From Rhodobium gokarnense (GTDB taxonomy: Bacteria > Pseudomonadota > Alphaproteobacteria > Rhizobiales > Rhodobiaceae), in contig NZ_JAOQNS010000010.1 of the NCBI RefSeq assembly GCF_025961475.1, positions 1-64,000 of the forward strand: a stretch of DNA of 64,000 bases. Direction: 5' to 3'. Below, piece after piece: positions 10,971 through 19,797 of the stretch; the stretch's first letter is position 1; each line of letters opens with the position of its first letter. The notes under the pieces are model-generated. The model did no database searches. It had not been told where the DNA came from and saw only the letters and a program-made list of their open reading frames with translations. The position numbers and the translations under genes are program-made.

Positions 10971-13040
10971 ATGCATATTGAGCAGATAAAAATTGAGAAT
11001 TTTCGGTTACTGCAGGAATGCTGCATAGATATGCGGCAAAAAACGACTTTGCTTGTAGGAAAAAACAATACTGGCAAGACATCATTCGCTGTGTTGTTGG
11101 ACAAATTCCTGGAAAAACCGGACACGTTTTCATTCACTGATTTTCCACTTAGCCTACGCGAAGCCATCTTCAAAATAGACGCCGATACGAACGTCGAAGA
11201 CCTTGCGATAAGAATGGTTCTTCGCATTGCCTACACTGAAGCAGATGACCTGGGAATTCTCTCCGAATTCATGCTCGACCTCGATCCAGATCGGCGACAC
11301 ACGAGCATTCTCTTCGAATGCACCATCGATAAGAAAAAGCTTGTTCGCGTTCTCCCGGAAGACGAAAAAGAACGCAAGAAGTTCATCGAAAACAACCTTT
11401 CAGGAAAATTTCTCGACGTAAGAGTTTATGCATTTGATGATTTCGGGCACGTCGGTGAGCAAGCGTATTACATGTCTCATCGTAGTCAGCTGGAGGAAAA
11501 GGAGCGTACCAGCCTTCACGCGCTCATAAATCTTCAAGTTATCCACGCCCGCAGGAACGTTGCGAGCTCAGAGGATGCCGGGCGTGGTTCAAAGCCACTT
11601 TCTGCGATATCGACCAAGTTCTTTCGAAAGCGAGATGTTGAGGCAGATGCCGACGATGAGAACGAAGAGGACGCCAGCGCAGATAAGCCCGGGGCTGGAA
11701 GCATTGAAAAGCTGAGATCGATTTTGGCTGAGATCGACGCGCAGCTAGGTGAGCAGTATGCTGAGGTTTTCGGGAGTTTTTTGAGAAATTCACGCGACTT
11801 TCTAGACCTTGGCGACTTGAAAGTCGTCTCCAATATCCAGTCGCAGTCTCTTATCGAAAATTCCTCTCAAGTCATATACGGCGACGCAGATAACTTCCTT
11901 CCCGAGCATTACAGCGGTCTTGGCTATCTGAATATCCTTTATCTCCTTCTGCAAATCGAACTATGTCGTGACGACTTTTCAAGACGAAATGCGCCATTAA
12001 ATCTCTTATTGATTGAGGAGCCCGAGGCGCATACCCATCCACAGATGCAGTATGTGTTTGCAGACAAAATCCACGGCCTTATATCTGCAATACCTAGCCT
12101 ACAGGCCCTCATCACCACGCATTCCTCTCATATCGTATCGAAATCCGACTTCGAGGACATACGTTATCTATCAAGATCATCTGCTTCAGGGCCGGTCTCT
12201 ATCAAGAATTTTCACACTGACCTCTGCAGGGAATACGATAAGCTTGGCGCAGACGGAAAGTCACTATTCAAATTCTTGAAGCAATATCTCACCATAAATT
12301 CGGCAGAGCTGTTTTTTGCTAATAAGGCAATTTTTATCGAGGGTACAACTGAACGCATCCTCCTCCCATTGTTTATTGAAATGCACGATAAAAAGAATAA
12401 AGAGGCCGCCGAGACAGGGGGCCTTTCCTCTCAGAACATCTCCGTGCTGGAGGTCGGTGCGAACGCGCGAGCGTTTGCGCCATTCCTTGAGTTCATTGGT
12501 GTCCGTACTCTTATCATCACAGATATCGACACGACCAAGGCCGTACCCAATGAAAAAAACGGTAAGCCGAGCTATCAAGCACACAAGGTCGAAGGCTCCA
12601 CGCACACCTCGAATGAGACTCTCAAACACTTCCTTTCGGCTCCGGCGATTGAGAATGCCGACGAGCACCAGGATTGGCACAAGCGTCTTCTGAGCGGCAA
12701 AGCTGCATCCAATGACGGGAAAATCAAGCTTGTCTACCAAACGGAAGAGAGTGGCTATCACGCAAGAAGTTTCGAGGATGCTTTCATTGCGAAGAATTTC
12801 GAAAAGATAAAAATTAAAAGAGCGGACTTAGATGGGCTAAAGAATGTGCACGAATTAGATAGCTTTGATGGGGATGACTATTACGCTCTGACGGAAAGAA
12901 TTCTCAGCAAGAAATCTGATTTCGCCGGGTCGATTCTATATGCGGAGCTAGTTGAGCGCAAAGACGACGAAACGCAAGAATATATCTGGGAAGCACCCGA
13001 ATATATAATGGATGGTCTGAAATGGATTCACCGAAATTGA
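10971..13040 (+). CDS. gajA: Gabija-type OLD-family ATP-dependent nuclease (GajA-like)
   Basis: A 689-residue protein with an N-terminal ABC/SMC-like ATPase and a C-terminal TOPRIM nuclease. Walker A is 'GKNNTGKT' at 30-37 and Walker B lies in 'LLLIEEPEAH' around 345-353. The TOPRIM acidic residues appear in 'FIEGTTERIL' near 455 and 'ITDIDTT' near 515. A very acidic Asp/Glu-rich linker is at about 220-235. OLD nucleases next to a UvrD-type helicase form the Gabija defence system, in which the OLD protein nicks DNA when nucleotide levels fall during infection. It is about 110 residues longer than the Bacillus GajA I recall. Its 3' end overlaps the helicase gene by 19 bases, implying one operon. 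Confidence 0.82.
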   Translation: MHIEQIKIENFRLLQECCIDMRQKTTLLVGKNNTGKTSFAVLLDKFLEKPDTFSFTDFPLSLREAIFKIDADTNVEDLAIRMVLRIAYTEADDLGILSEFMLDLDPDRRHTSILFECTIDKKKLVRVLPEDEKERKKFIENNLSGKFLDVRVYAFDDFGHVGEQAYYMSHRSQLEEKERTSLHALINLQVIHARRNVASSEDAGRGSKPLSAISTKFFRKRDVEADADDENEEDASADKPGAGSIEKLRSILAEIDAQLGEQYAEVFGSFLRNSRDFLDLGDLKVVSNIQSQSLIENSSQVIYGDADNFLPEHYSGLGYLNILYLLLQIELCRDDFSRRNAPLNLLLIEEPEAHTHPQMQYVFADKIHGLISAIPSLQALITTHSSHIVSKSDFEDIRYLSRSSASGPVSIKNFHTDLCREYDKLGADGKSLFKFLKQYLTINSAELFFANKAIFIEGTTERILLPLFIEMHDKKNKEAAETGGLSSQNISVLEVGANARAFAPFLEFIGVRTLIITDIDTTKAVPNEKNGKPSYQAHKVEGSTHTSNETLKHFLSAPAIENADEHQDWHKRLLSGKAASNDGKIKLVYQTEESGYHARSFEDAFIAKNFEKIKIKRADLDGLKNVHELDSFDGDDYYALTERILSKKSDFAGSILYAELVERKDDETQEYIWEAPEYIMDGLKWIHRN

Positions 13041-15094
13041 ATCCGGTAGATCGGATTGCGGAACTCGTTCTCGGAGGTGAGAGCTTTCTCCTTCAAGGCG
13101 GCGCGGGGAGCGGCAAAACTGAGAGCCTAAAAAGGGTTGTCCAGAAAGTGCTCTCCGTCGACCAAAAGCTCAAAATTGCATGCATAACCCATACGAACAA
13201 AGCTGCCGACGAGATTGCCGACCGCATTTCGGCTGACATAAAAGTCTCAACCATCCACTCGTTTCTGGGCGAGATTATCTCGCCATTCAAACGGAACATT
13301 CAGCATGTTTTTCCGACCCTGTTCGAGCTCCCCCTTTTTGTTGGCTTGGGAGATGAGCACTATGGCGGAGACGAAAAGCTCAGAAAATCTGAAGAACACA
13401 GGCGCTATAAGAAGGCTTACGGAAAATTGGAGAACCGCCGCCAAACTGTCCTTGGCGAATTAACCCCGAAGGTAACCGGGAAGCGCGAATACGATAAGGA
13501 ACCGGGTGCGTACATCACCCAGATGAACGAATTGATCTGTGAGCTGAATCAAGAAATCCGCGCAAAATTGACAGCCCGAAATCCTGATGAATTCGTCTAC
13601 AACGAAACGAAATTCGACAATTTCAACGAGCCGTCATTTGGGCATGACGGCTTAATCGCAATCGCCTGCAAGATGCTCGACGAGTTCCCAATATTGGGGA
13701 AAATTGTCTCGGATCGGCATGACTGTATATTCATTGATGAATATCAGGATACGAACGCGGACGTTATCCGCGTTTTGCTCCGCTGCCTATCCAAGCCATC
13801 TCGAACAATCATTGGTTTGTTTGGGGATTCGGAGCAGGCAATTTACTCAGATGGCATAGGTAGCGCTCAAGAGTACATCGACGCAAAGGAAATCATTCTT
13901 GTAGAGAAAGACGACAATTACCGCTGCTCCCAGCAGGTCATAACCTTTGCCAATCAATTTCGCACAGACGGATTGAAGCAAGAGGTAGCGCTCAAAACGC
14001 TCGATGACGGCACGATTGAAAGCCGTGAGAGCCGAGACGGTAGCGTAAAACTGCTGTATGACTTCGCGCCAGAGAAAGTAGACACGGGCGATAAACCACT
14101 AGATCGGAAAGCTAATGCCGCGCTGTTCCGTGAAGCGCTCGATGCTCTCGTTGAAAGGGTCAGTCAAGATTTTCCAGGCTACGTCCAGCTAAAGCTCACA
14201 AACAAATCGATTGCCAATGATGTGGGTTTTGGACGACTCTATCAGATATTTGACAATCGATACTCGGAGCCCCGAGAACGAATGCGCAAAACGCTTGATC
14301 GATTGCAGCTTGATGAAATAGTCGATTTGACGACATTGCATCAGAGCTTGCCTGGGGACAGGCGCTCATACAATCGCTTGATCACCACGCTTCGAAAGCG
14401 GGGCTTTTCCATTTCTTCGGTCTCTGACAAAGCTAAGCTTGACGAGATGCTACGTTCATTCACTGCCGAAGACCTTTCCGCTTACAAAGCAGTGGAATTC
14501 GCAGCAAAAGCTGGGTTGATAAGAATTTCGGAAAGCCACGCAGCCTTTTTAGCTCGCCGCAACGATCTGTTGGCACGTCTTAAGGACGATCCCGTATTCG
14601 CGGCTTTTGAAGCGCTTCACGCCAGTGGCTACCGAACCAAAGCGCAGATGCTCAAGGAACTTGGAGCCGCACCTAGAGAGAGCCTCAATGCGGATTTGGT
14701 CGAATCCGAATACGAGGACAGAGCCAACGAACTCAAGCAAAAGATATTCTTCACCGCATTATTTGCGGACGAACTTCCATTTAACGAAGTTTTGTCATTC
14801 TATGACTACGAGGAAAATGATGGCGGCTTCGCAACGATGCATAAAACGAAAGGAACTGGGATAGATAATGTGCTTCTAGTAATAGACGAATACGGATGGA
14901 CTACGGAATACGACTTTGTAAATTGTTTTACAGCTGATCCCCCCGATACGAAAAGGGACGTTGCGTCGCGGAAACTTTTATACGTGGCCGCTTCCAGAAC
15001 GAAAAAGAACTTGGTTTGCGTTAGATTGATGAACGATCAGGCCGAGATGGAGCGCATATCTCCATATTTTCCAGAGGCCGTTCAAGTGCATTGA
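13022..15094 (+). CDS. gajB: Gabija-type UvrD/Rep-like helicase (GajB-like)
   Basis: A 690-residue superfamily 1A helicase. Motif I is 'GAGSGKT' at 27-33, motif II 'IDEYQDT' near 238, motif III 'LFGDSEQAIY' near 270, motif IV 'YRCSQQV', motif V 'TMHKTKGTG' near 605 and motif VI 'LYVAASRTKKN' near 652. It partners the upstream OLD nuclease, whose end it overlaps, and together they match Gabija. It is longer than the Bacillus GajB (about 500 residues) because of the region between motifs IV and V. Codon use and GC are like its partner and unlike the host, consistent with joint transfer. Confidence 0.83.
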   Translation: MDSPKLNPVDRIAELVLGGESFLLQGGAGSGKTESLKRVVQKVLSVDQKLKIACITHTNKAADEIADRISADIKVSTIHSFLGEIISPFKRNIQHVFPTLFELPLFVGLGDEHYGGDEKLRKSEEHRRYKKAYGKLENRRQTVLGELTPKVTGKREYDKEPGAYITQMNELICELNQEIRAKLTARNPDEFVYNETKFDNFNEPSFGHDGLIAIACKMLDEFPILGKIVSDRHDCIFIDEYQDTNADVIRVLLRCLSKPSRTIIGLFGDSEQAIYSDGIGSAQEYIDAKEIILVEKDDNYRCSQQVITFANQFRTDGLKQEVALKTLDDGTIESRESRDGSVKLLYDFAPEKVDTGDKPLDRKANAALFREALDALVERVSQDFPGYVQLKLTNKSIANDVGFGRLYQIFDNRYSEPRERMRKTLDRLQLDEIVDLTTLHQSLPGDRRSYNRLITTLRKRGFSISSVSDKAKLDEMLRSFTAEDLSAYKAVEFAAKAGLIRISESHAAFLARRNDLLARLKDDPVFAAFEALHASGYRTKAQMLKELGAAPRESLNADLVESEYEDRANELKQKIFFTALFADELPFNEVLSFYDYEENDGGFATMHKTKGTGIDNVLLVIDEYGWTTEYDFVNCFTADPPDTKRDVASRKLLYVAASRTKKNLVCVRLMNDQAEMERISPYFPEAVQVH

Positions 15095-15277
15095 CGATTC
15101 ATTGTTGGTCGCACCCTGCGGGTCGGGCTGTCGTGAACCGAGCCTACTTCATGGTCTCGGCCGTCCGGCTTCCATCCCTCGCGCATCTGACCGGACAGCC
15201 AGTCGGCTGAAATTCCTTGTTCTTCAGGGCCTGCGGCCCCGTGCCATCAAGGCTGACCCCTCCGCATTCGCTCCGGG

Positions 15278-15343
15278 CAAAAACGGCCGGACCGTGTAGT
15301 CGCCCTGGCGGGCTCCGGCCCGCACCAGTCCCGGCCGTTTTTG
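15278..15343. repeat. 13-bp inverted repeat forming a long GC-rich hairpin
   Basis: CAAAAACGGCCGG at 15278-15290 is perfectly inverted at 15331-15343, with a nested CGGGCTCCGGCCCG in the loop. It lies in the 333-base gap (15095-15427) after the helicase gene and before a conserved small gene. It could end the defence operon, because the right arm runs into a TTTTT stretch, or mark a module junction. No gene is seen in the gap. Confidence 0.55.
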
Positions 15344-15427
15344 GCCTGTGACGGCTCTCCCTCGCTCATTGCCGCGTGGCTAGCCGGTTTGCAGCAGCAA
15401 ACCGAATAACCATGAAAGGACGATGAG

Positions 15428-15838
15428 ATGTCCCGCAACGATGCCTACCCCACCTGCGCCGAGAGGCTGGAAGAACACTACCGCAGCCGAATGGCCGATC
15501 TCTGCCGCCTGTGGCGGAATGAATGCGACGGTATGGAAGACGACGAAGAAACCCTGGCCGACTATGGCCTGTGCTTCGACTATGTTGCCCCGAACACCTT
15601 CGAGGACCAGCCGGAGGGTTATTTCCGCTACCAGCTGTCCTGGGGCGGTCCGTCCGATGAATTCCGGTTCTACGTCAATCCCGATTTCACCGTCCACCGT
15701 ATCGAATATTGGTTCCTCGACTGGTTCGACGGTACCTCGCGCCACCCCGATCCGGAAGACGGCCGTTTGCTGACGGACCTCTGGGAATGGTTCCGGGAGT
15801 GCGGCGCGGTCGAGGCAGCATTCAGGGAACGGTCTTGA
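15428..15838 (+). CDS. Conserved hypothetical protein of mobile elements
   Basis: A 136-residue acidic protein rich in Trp, Tyr and Asp (for example 'WRNECDGMEDDEET', 'YWFLDWFDG', 'DLWEWFRECG'). It has no signal peptide or membrane segment. It resembles the small acidic proteins often found in plasmids and integrated elements of Alphaproteobacteria, some of which mimic DNA, but no function is established here. AAAGGACG provides the ribosome binding site for the ATG at 15428. It stands between the defence operon and the Fic gene and is transcribed towards the latter. Confidence 0.7.
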   Translation: MSRNDAYPTCAERLEEHYRSRMADLCRLWRNECDGMEDDEETLADYGLCFDYVAPNTFEDQPEGYFRYQLSWGGPSDEFRFYVNPDFTVHRIEYWFLDWFDGTSRHPDPEDGRLLTDLWEWFRECGAVEAAFRERS

Positions 15839-15976
15839 GCGCCCGCGAGAGTGTCAGGGGCGAGACGCCCAGCCGGGCGGTCATGCCGGTGAGCATCGCC
15901 GCGCTCGAACGTCTCCAGCAGATCACTCGTTCGATGAATGAAAAGCAGAATGGGGGGGCGATGAACTTCATCCTCC

Positions 15977-17029
15977 TCATCCCCTCCCGTACCACGTCCC
16001 TTTTCCCGTTCCGTGCTGAGCCAGGTGATTGGACGACACCAAATCCTTCAGGTGTTTCTTGATGGTGTTGCGGTTGGCGCCGGTCAGCTTGACGATCTGG
16101 CCGATGGTCAGTCGGCCGTGATCCCTGGCCAGTTCGAGGATTTGCACCGACAGAGCGGGAAGCGTTCCGATCACGATCCGCTCGCGCTCGATCTTCGCTT
16201 CCAGCTTTTGTTTCTGCTGCTGTAAGGCCCGCAGGAAATACAGAACCCACGGCTCCCATTCCGGCGCGTCGCCGCGGATGGTGCCCTGGGTGCGGCGGAG
16301 CGCCATGTAGTAGCTTTCTTTGCTCTGCTCAATCACGCTTTCCAGGGAACTGTTGGGCACATAGGCATAGCCACAACGCAACAGCAGCAGCGTCGTCAAA
16401 ACCCGCGACAGCCTGCCATTGCCATCCTGAAAGGGATGGATAGCCAGGAACACGACGGTAAAGATGGCAATCACCAACAGGGGATGGGTCGTTCGCTCGT
16501 CCAGAGCGGCCCGGGTCCATTCGACCAGTTCCGCCATCATGCGCGGCGTTTCAAACGGCGAGGCCGTTTCGAACACGACGCCGATTTCCTTCCCTTCGGC
16601 GTCGAACGCGCTGACATGGTTCGGATTGGTCTTGTAATGCCCCCGGTGCCGCTCGTCCTTGGCGCTGTGAGCCAGCAAGTCCCGATGAAGCTGCTTGATG
16701 TGGTTCTCGGTGATGTCGATGGCGTCGGCATGTGCAAAAACCGTCTCCATCACATCCGCATAGCCTGCGACTTCCTGTTCGTCGCGGGTCTCGAACTTCT
16801 GGATTTCCAGGTTGGAAAGCAGGCGCTCCACCTCGCGGTCGCTCAGCTTGCTGCCTTCGATCCGTGTCGATGACCCAATGCTTTCAATGGTAGCAACACG
16901 GCGCAGCGCGGACAGGCGTTCCGGCGCCAGCGTGCCCAGCGCTTTCCACGCGCCCTTGAATTCGTCGATCTCGGCAATGAGGGAGAGGATTTGCGGGGTG
17001 ATTGTCAGGGTGTCGGGATCGAATCTCAT
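15977..17029 (-). CDS. Fic-family AMP-transferase with C-terminal winged helix
   Basis: A 350-residue Fic protein starting at the ATG complementary to 17027-17029 (MRFDPDTL). The catalytic motif 'HPFQDGNGRLSR' is at 198-209, and an inhibitory (S/T)xxxE(G/N) motif 'STRIEG' at 54-59 marks it as a self-inhibited class II Fic. The N-terminal DUF4172-like helical region is followed by the Fic core, and residues about 290-345 form a winged helix (LTIGQIVKLTGANRNTIKKH). Such enzymes transfer AMP to protein hydroxyls. Two 25-base direct repeats sit upstream of the start, which together with the DNA-binding tail suggests autoregulation. An in-frame extension to 17143 lacks homology and was not used. 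Confidence 0.88.
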   Translation of the reverse strand: MRFDPDTLTITPQILSLIAEIDEFKGAWKALGTLAPERLSALRRVATIESIGSSTRIEGSKLSDREVERLLSNLEIQKFETRDEQEVAGYADVMETVFAHADAIDITENHIKQLHRDLLAHSAKDERHRGHYKTNPNHVSAFDAEGKEIGVVFETASPFETPRMMAELVEWTRAALDERTTHPLLVIAIFTVVFLAIHPFQDGNGRLSRVLTTLLLLRCGYAYVPNSSLESVIEQSKESYYMALRRTQGTIRGDAPEWEPWVLYFLRALQQQKQKLEAKIERERIVIGTLPALSVQILELARDHGRLTIGQIVKLTGANRNTIKKHLKDLVSSNHLAQHGTGKGTWYGRG

Positions 17030-17030
17030 A

Positions 17031-17107
17031 CCTGAAAATATATCCAAAAACACCCGTAAATGCCAATATTTTCGGCGAAGTACCCGAATAGATATCCAAA
17101 ACAGCCC
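17031..17107 (-). promoter_or_regulatory. Paired 25-bp direct repeats upstream of the Fic gene
   Basis: 17031-17055 and 17083-17107 share 19 of 25 bases around a common ATATCCAAAA core and are spaced 52 bases apart (start to start, about five helical turns). They occupy the promoter region of the minus-strand Fic gene. The spacing and position fit an operator for a dimeric winged-helix regulator, possibly the Fic protein itself. Confidence 0.5.
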
Positions 17108-17517
17108 AAAAACAGGGCTTGCCGCACCGTCCTTATTGTTCATTCAACGGCGTATCGGGGAAGCCGGGAGGCTTCGCCTCCTCTCTCCCCGCAAGGAAAA
17201 CAGGCCTCCGGCCCACGACACGGACCGTGGCTCGGTCGCGTAATACGAAGCTGCGATGATCGCGGCTCAGATTTTGAATTTCCACAGGAGAGAGTCTGAA
17301 TCCTTGAGGCGAATGGATTCGGAGGTTCGAGATGGCGGAGCGATTGCTTTGCGTGAAGATTTTAAATGGTTGCCATTTGCGGTGGTTGGCAAGGCGACAA
17401 AGGACTCGGCGAAAAGCCATCGACTTGTTGTCGTTAGCTGAGATTTATAACGGCGGTGCGAGTTCGGGTGTTAGGTGTGGAAATTGACAACCCTACCAAT
17501 AGGGAAGAATTTTTCCT

Positions 17518-17570
17518 GACCTAAGGTCGAAAAATGACCACAGAAGGACCGTGGACCTAATAGCGCTATT
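17518..17570. promoter_or_regulatory. Cluster of palindromes upstream of the wHTH gene
   Basis: Three symmetric elements sit close together: GACCTAAGGTC (17518-17528), GGTC-N7-GACC (17525-17539) and the perfect 12-base AATAGCGCTATT (17559-17570). A TTGACA at 17484-17489 could be a -35 hexamer. They lie within the 662-base gap between the Fic start (17029) and the gene at 17692; 17144-17480 shows nothing else I can support. They are plausible operator or origin-like sites for the winged-helix protein downstream. Confidence 0.4.
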
Positions 17571-17691
17571 CGGAGAACCAGATCAATAAGCTGTAGTCAG
17601 GTGGGTTCGCCATTTTCCTCACCCAGACGGCGTACAGATATTGTATTGCCCGCTGGAACTCCTTTATTCTCAGTGGAAAGGAGTTTTCATC

Positions 17692-18183
17692 ATGTCCGAC
17701 CAAGAAAAAACGGCTGAAGTAGTCAAATTTCCCAAATCATCGGAAAAGGGAAAATCATCGACTGAGAAAATTTGGGGAAAGCCGGTCTATTCTCACGGCT
17801 ATGCCGGTATCCCCTCGATTCTGATCCAAGCGCAAAGGCGGCTTGGGATCAATCCGACGCAAATGAATATCATTGTGCAGTTGCTGGATTATTGGTTTGA
17901 GCCCAGCCGGCGGCCGTTTCCGTCCAAAAAGGAACTTGCTGAACGCATGGCCGTAACGCCAAAGACGATTCAGAACAATGTTCGTGCGTTGGAACAGGCC
18001 GGCCTAATCAAGCGCGAAATCCGTCGTACAGCCGCAGGCGATTTCAACAGCAACATATATCATCTCGACGGTCTAGTTGAGCGGGTTCAGAAGCTGGAAC
18101 CGGAATTTGCAGCGGACAAAAAGAGGCGCAAGGCTGCGAAGGCGGCACTGGAAACACCTAAAGGTAAGCTAGGAAAGGCTTAG
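17692..18183 (+). CDS. Winged-helix DNA-binding protein of mobile-element type
   Basis: A 163-residue protein preceded by a strong AAAGGAG ribosome binding site. After a charged N-terminus, residues about 45-115 form a winged helix: 'LGINPTQMNIIVQLLDYW', then 'SKKELAERMAVTPKTIQNNVRALEQAGLI' as recognition helix and wing. This matches helix-turn-helix proteins often annotated near plasmid replication or gene-transfer modules. The C-terminus is Lys/Ala-rich and probably flexible. A role as replication initiator-like protein or transcriptional regulator cannot be separated from sequence alone. Confidence 0.7.
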   Translation: MSDQEKTAEVVKFPKSSEKGKSSTEKIWGKPVYSHGYAGIPSILIQAQRRLGINPTQMNIIVQLLDYWFEPSRRPFPSKKELAERMAVTPKTIQNNVRALEQAGLIKREIRRTAAGDFNSNIYHLDGLVERVQKLEPEFAADKKRRKAAKAALETPKGKLGKA

Positions 18184-18275
18184 ATAAAAAATTTACCCCG
18201 GCCGCGTGCCAGAGGCAGAGACGGTACCGGGGCTTACTCTTACAGGATAGGTGAGGTAGGGAAAAAAGTCAACTT

Positions 18276-18935
18276 ATGGAGAAGTTCGAACCACATAAGG
18301 GCTTAGAAGAGGCCCTCTCAACCGAGCGTTTCAGCCGCTATCTGGCTTGGTCGGATGGTGACCGTGCGCGGGCTATCGAACTTTATACCCTGAACACAAA
18401 GTTATCGGAAGCGCTTTATGTTCCCTTGCAAATGCTGGAAGTGGCGCTGCGAAACCGTATTCATACCGTCATGTCCGAGGCTTTTCACGAGAGGTGGTTT
18501 CAAGACGACGGCTGTTTACTGGGCGATCGTCAGCCCGAACAACTCCAAAAAGCCTTGACCGATATCGCCGAACAGGGAAAAGAAGGAACATCAGGACAGA
18601 TCGTGGCTGAACTCACCTTCGGGTTTTGGACTGGGATGCTAGGCGCAAACTACGAACAGCTTTGGCAACAGAACCTTCACAAAATTGCCCGCAAGCCCGA
18701 TGGAAAGGGCCTGAGACGGAAAGATTTGTCTGGTCCATTGACGCCCATTCGAGTCATTCGGAATCGCACGGCGCATCATGAGCCGATCATCGCTTGGAAT
18801 CTTCCAAAGCACTACTCGAATATCGTTGAAATAACCGGATGGCTCTCCCCACCTGCCGCCGCATGGTGCAGTGAGCATTGTCGTTTTGATGAAGTTCATC
18901 CTCCCGATCGAATCGTCCTCGTTATGGATAACTGA
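18276..18935 (+). CDS. Abi-family (Abi_2-like) HEPN protein
   Basis: A 219-residue helical protein with the hallmarks of the AbiD/AbiF-like abortive infection family: 'LEVALRNRIH' at 54-63, 'ELTFGFWTGML' at 112-122, and 'IRNRTAHHEPI' at 161-171. The last contains an R-x4-H motif (Arg162 to His167), the catalytic signature of HEPN ribonucleases. Such proteins can kill or arrest the host cell upon phage infection. No antitoxin partner is seen directly beside it. It follows the winged-helix gene by 92 bases and probably has its own translation signals (GAGGTAGGG upstream). Confidence 0.78.
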   Translation: MEKFEPHKGLEEALSTERFSRYLAWSDGDRARAIELYTLNTKLSEALYVPLQMLEVALRNRIHTVMSEAFHERWFQDDGCLLGDRQPEQLQKALTDIAEQGKEGTSGQIVAELTFGFWTGMLGANYEQLWQQNLHKIARKPDGKGLRRKDLSGPLTPIRVIRNRTAHHEPIIAWNLPKHYSNIVEITGWLSPPAAAWCSEHCRFDEVHPPDRIVLVMDN

Positions 18936-18972
18936 ACTAAAGCGATGCAAATCGTTTCTACGTCCACTGTGG

Positions 18973-19530
18973 CTAAAGAACACCTTCAAGTGCTCGCACC
19001 ACAGTGCCTGGTGAGACCTTAAACGTCGCAGCCAAAGCCGTGACCGTCCGCGAACCATCCGCAAAATGCTTGCGCGCAAATGCGACCTGTTCATCGCTCA
19101 ACTTCCTCGGCCGTCCGATATGCTTTCCGCGCCTGCGGGCGGCTGCCATGCCCGCTTTGGTGCGTTCACTGATCTGCTCCCGCTCGAACTCGGCGAACAG
19201 GGCAAGCTGGCCGTAGACCATCCGGCCGATGGCGGTCGTGGTGTCGATGCCCTGGGTGACCGAGATGAACCCCACGCCACGCTTGCGTAGTTCGTCGAGG
19301 AGCAAAAGGAGGTGAACGGTTGACCGCCCCAGCCGGTCGATCTTCCAGACCACCAGCGTGTCGCCGTCTTTCAAGTCGGCCAGAAGCTCCGTCAGCCCTT
19401 TCCGGTCGGCAACAGCGCCCGAGACGCCGTGATCGCCGTAGATGACGCTGCACCCGGCCTGGTGCAGAGCGTCGATCTGGAGGGCTTCCGTTTGTTCATG
19501 GTCGCTGACCCGGACATATCCGATCTTCAT
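18973..19530 (-). CDS. Serine resolvase/invertase (Tn3-resolvase type)
   Basis: A 185-residue small serine recombinase starting at MKIGYVRVSDHEQ. The catalytic Ser is in 'YVRVSDHEQ' near residue 9, the regions 'VWKIDRLGRS' and 'GRMVYGQLALFAEFEREQISER' are conserved, and the C-terminus ends in a helix-turn-helix (RTVTALAATFKVSPGTVVRAL). Such enzymes resolve cointegrates or plasmid multimers, or invert DNA. The frame is open upstream to 19695 but only the shorter start fits the family. A perfect 17-base inverted repeat upstream is a candidate recombination site. It is not adjacent to a transposase, so it is probably part of the element's backbone. Confidence 0.9.
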   Translation of the reverse strand: MKIGYVRVSDHEQTEALQIDALHQAGCSVIYGDHGVSGAVADRKGLTELLADLKDGDTLVVWKIDRLGRSTVHLLLLLDELRKRGVGFISVTQGIDTTTAIGRMVYGQLALFAEFEREQISERTKAGMAAARRRGKHIGRPRKLSDEQVAFARKHFADGSRTVTALAATFKVSPGTVVRALEGVL

Positions 19531-19628
19531 GCGGACAATCTGGCGCAGGGGGATGCCGGGGGCAAACGAAAACAGGCGTGTGAATTCAGGGGGATAGGGG
19601 ATTGGCAGGCCATGCGGAGGATGCCCCC

Positions 19629-19760
19629 GAAAGGGGTCCCTTTTGCATGGCGCGGTTTCCCTTGGTTTGAGGGCGATGGGACCCCGTTGAATCATTGAAA
19701 CGCGGCCGGATCAAGTCTAATTTCCGTATTCCCGCAATAACGACAAAAGGGACCCCTTTC
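19629..19760. promoter_or_regulatory. Candidate res site: 17-bp inverted repeat
   Basis: GAAAGGGGTCCCTTTTG (19629-19645) is perfectly inverted as CAAAAGGGACCCCTTTC (19744-19760), and a further GGGACCCC lies between the arms at about 19679-19686. The repeats lie 99 bases upstream of the resolvase start, where Tn3-family res subsites are normally found. Confidence 0.5.
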
Positions 19761-19797
19761 TAAACACCTTTCTTTCTCCCGATTATTTTCGATTCCA

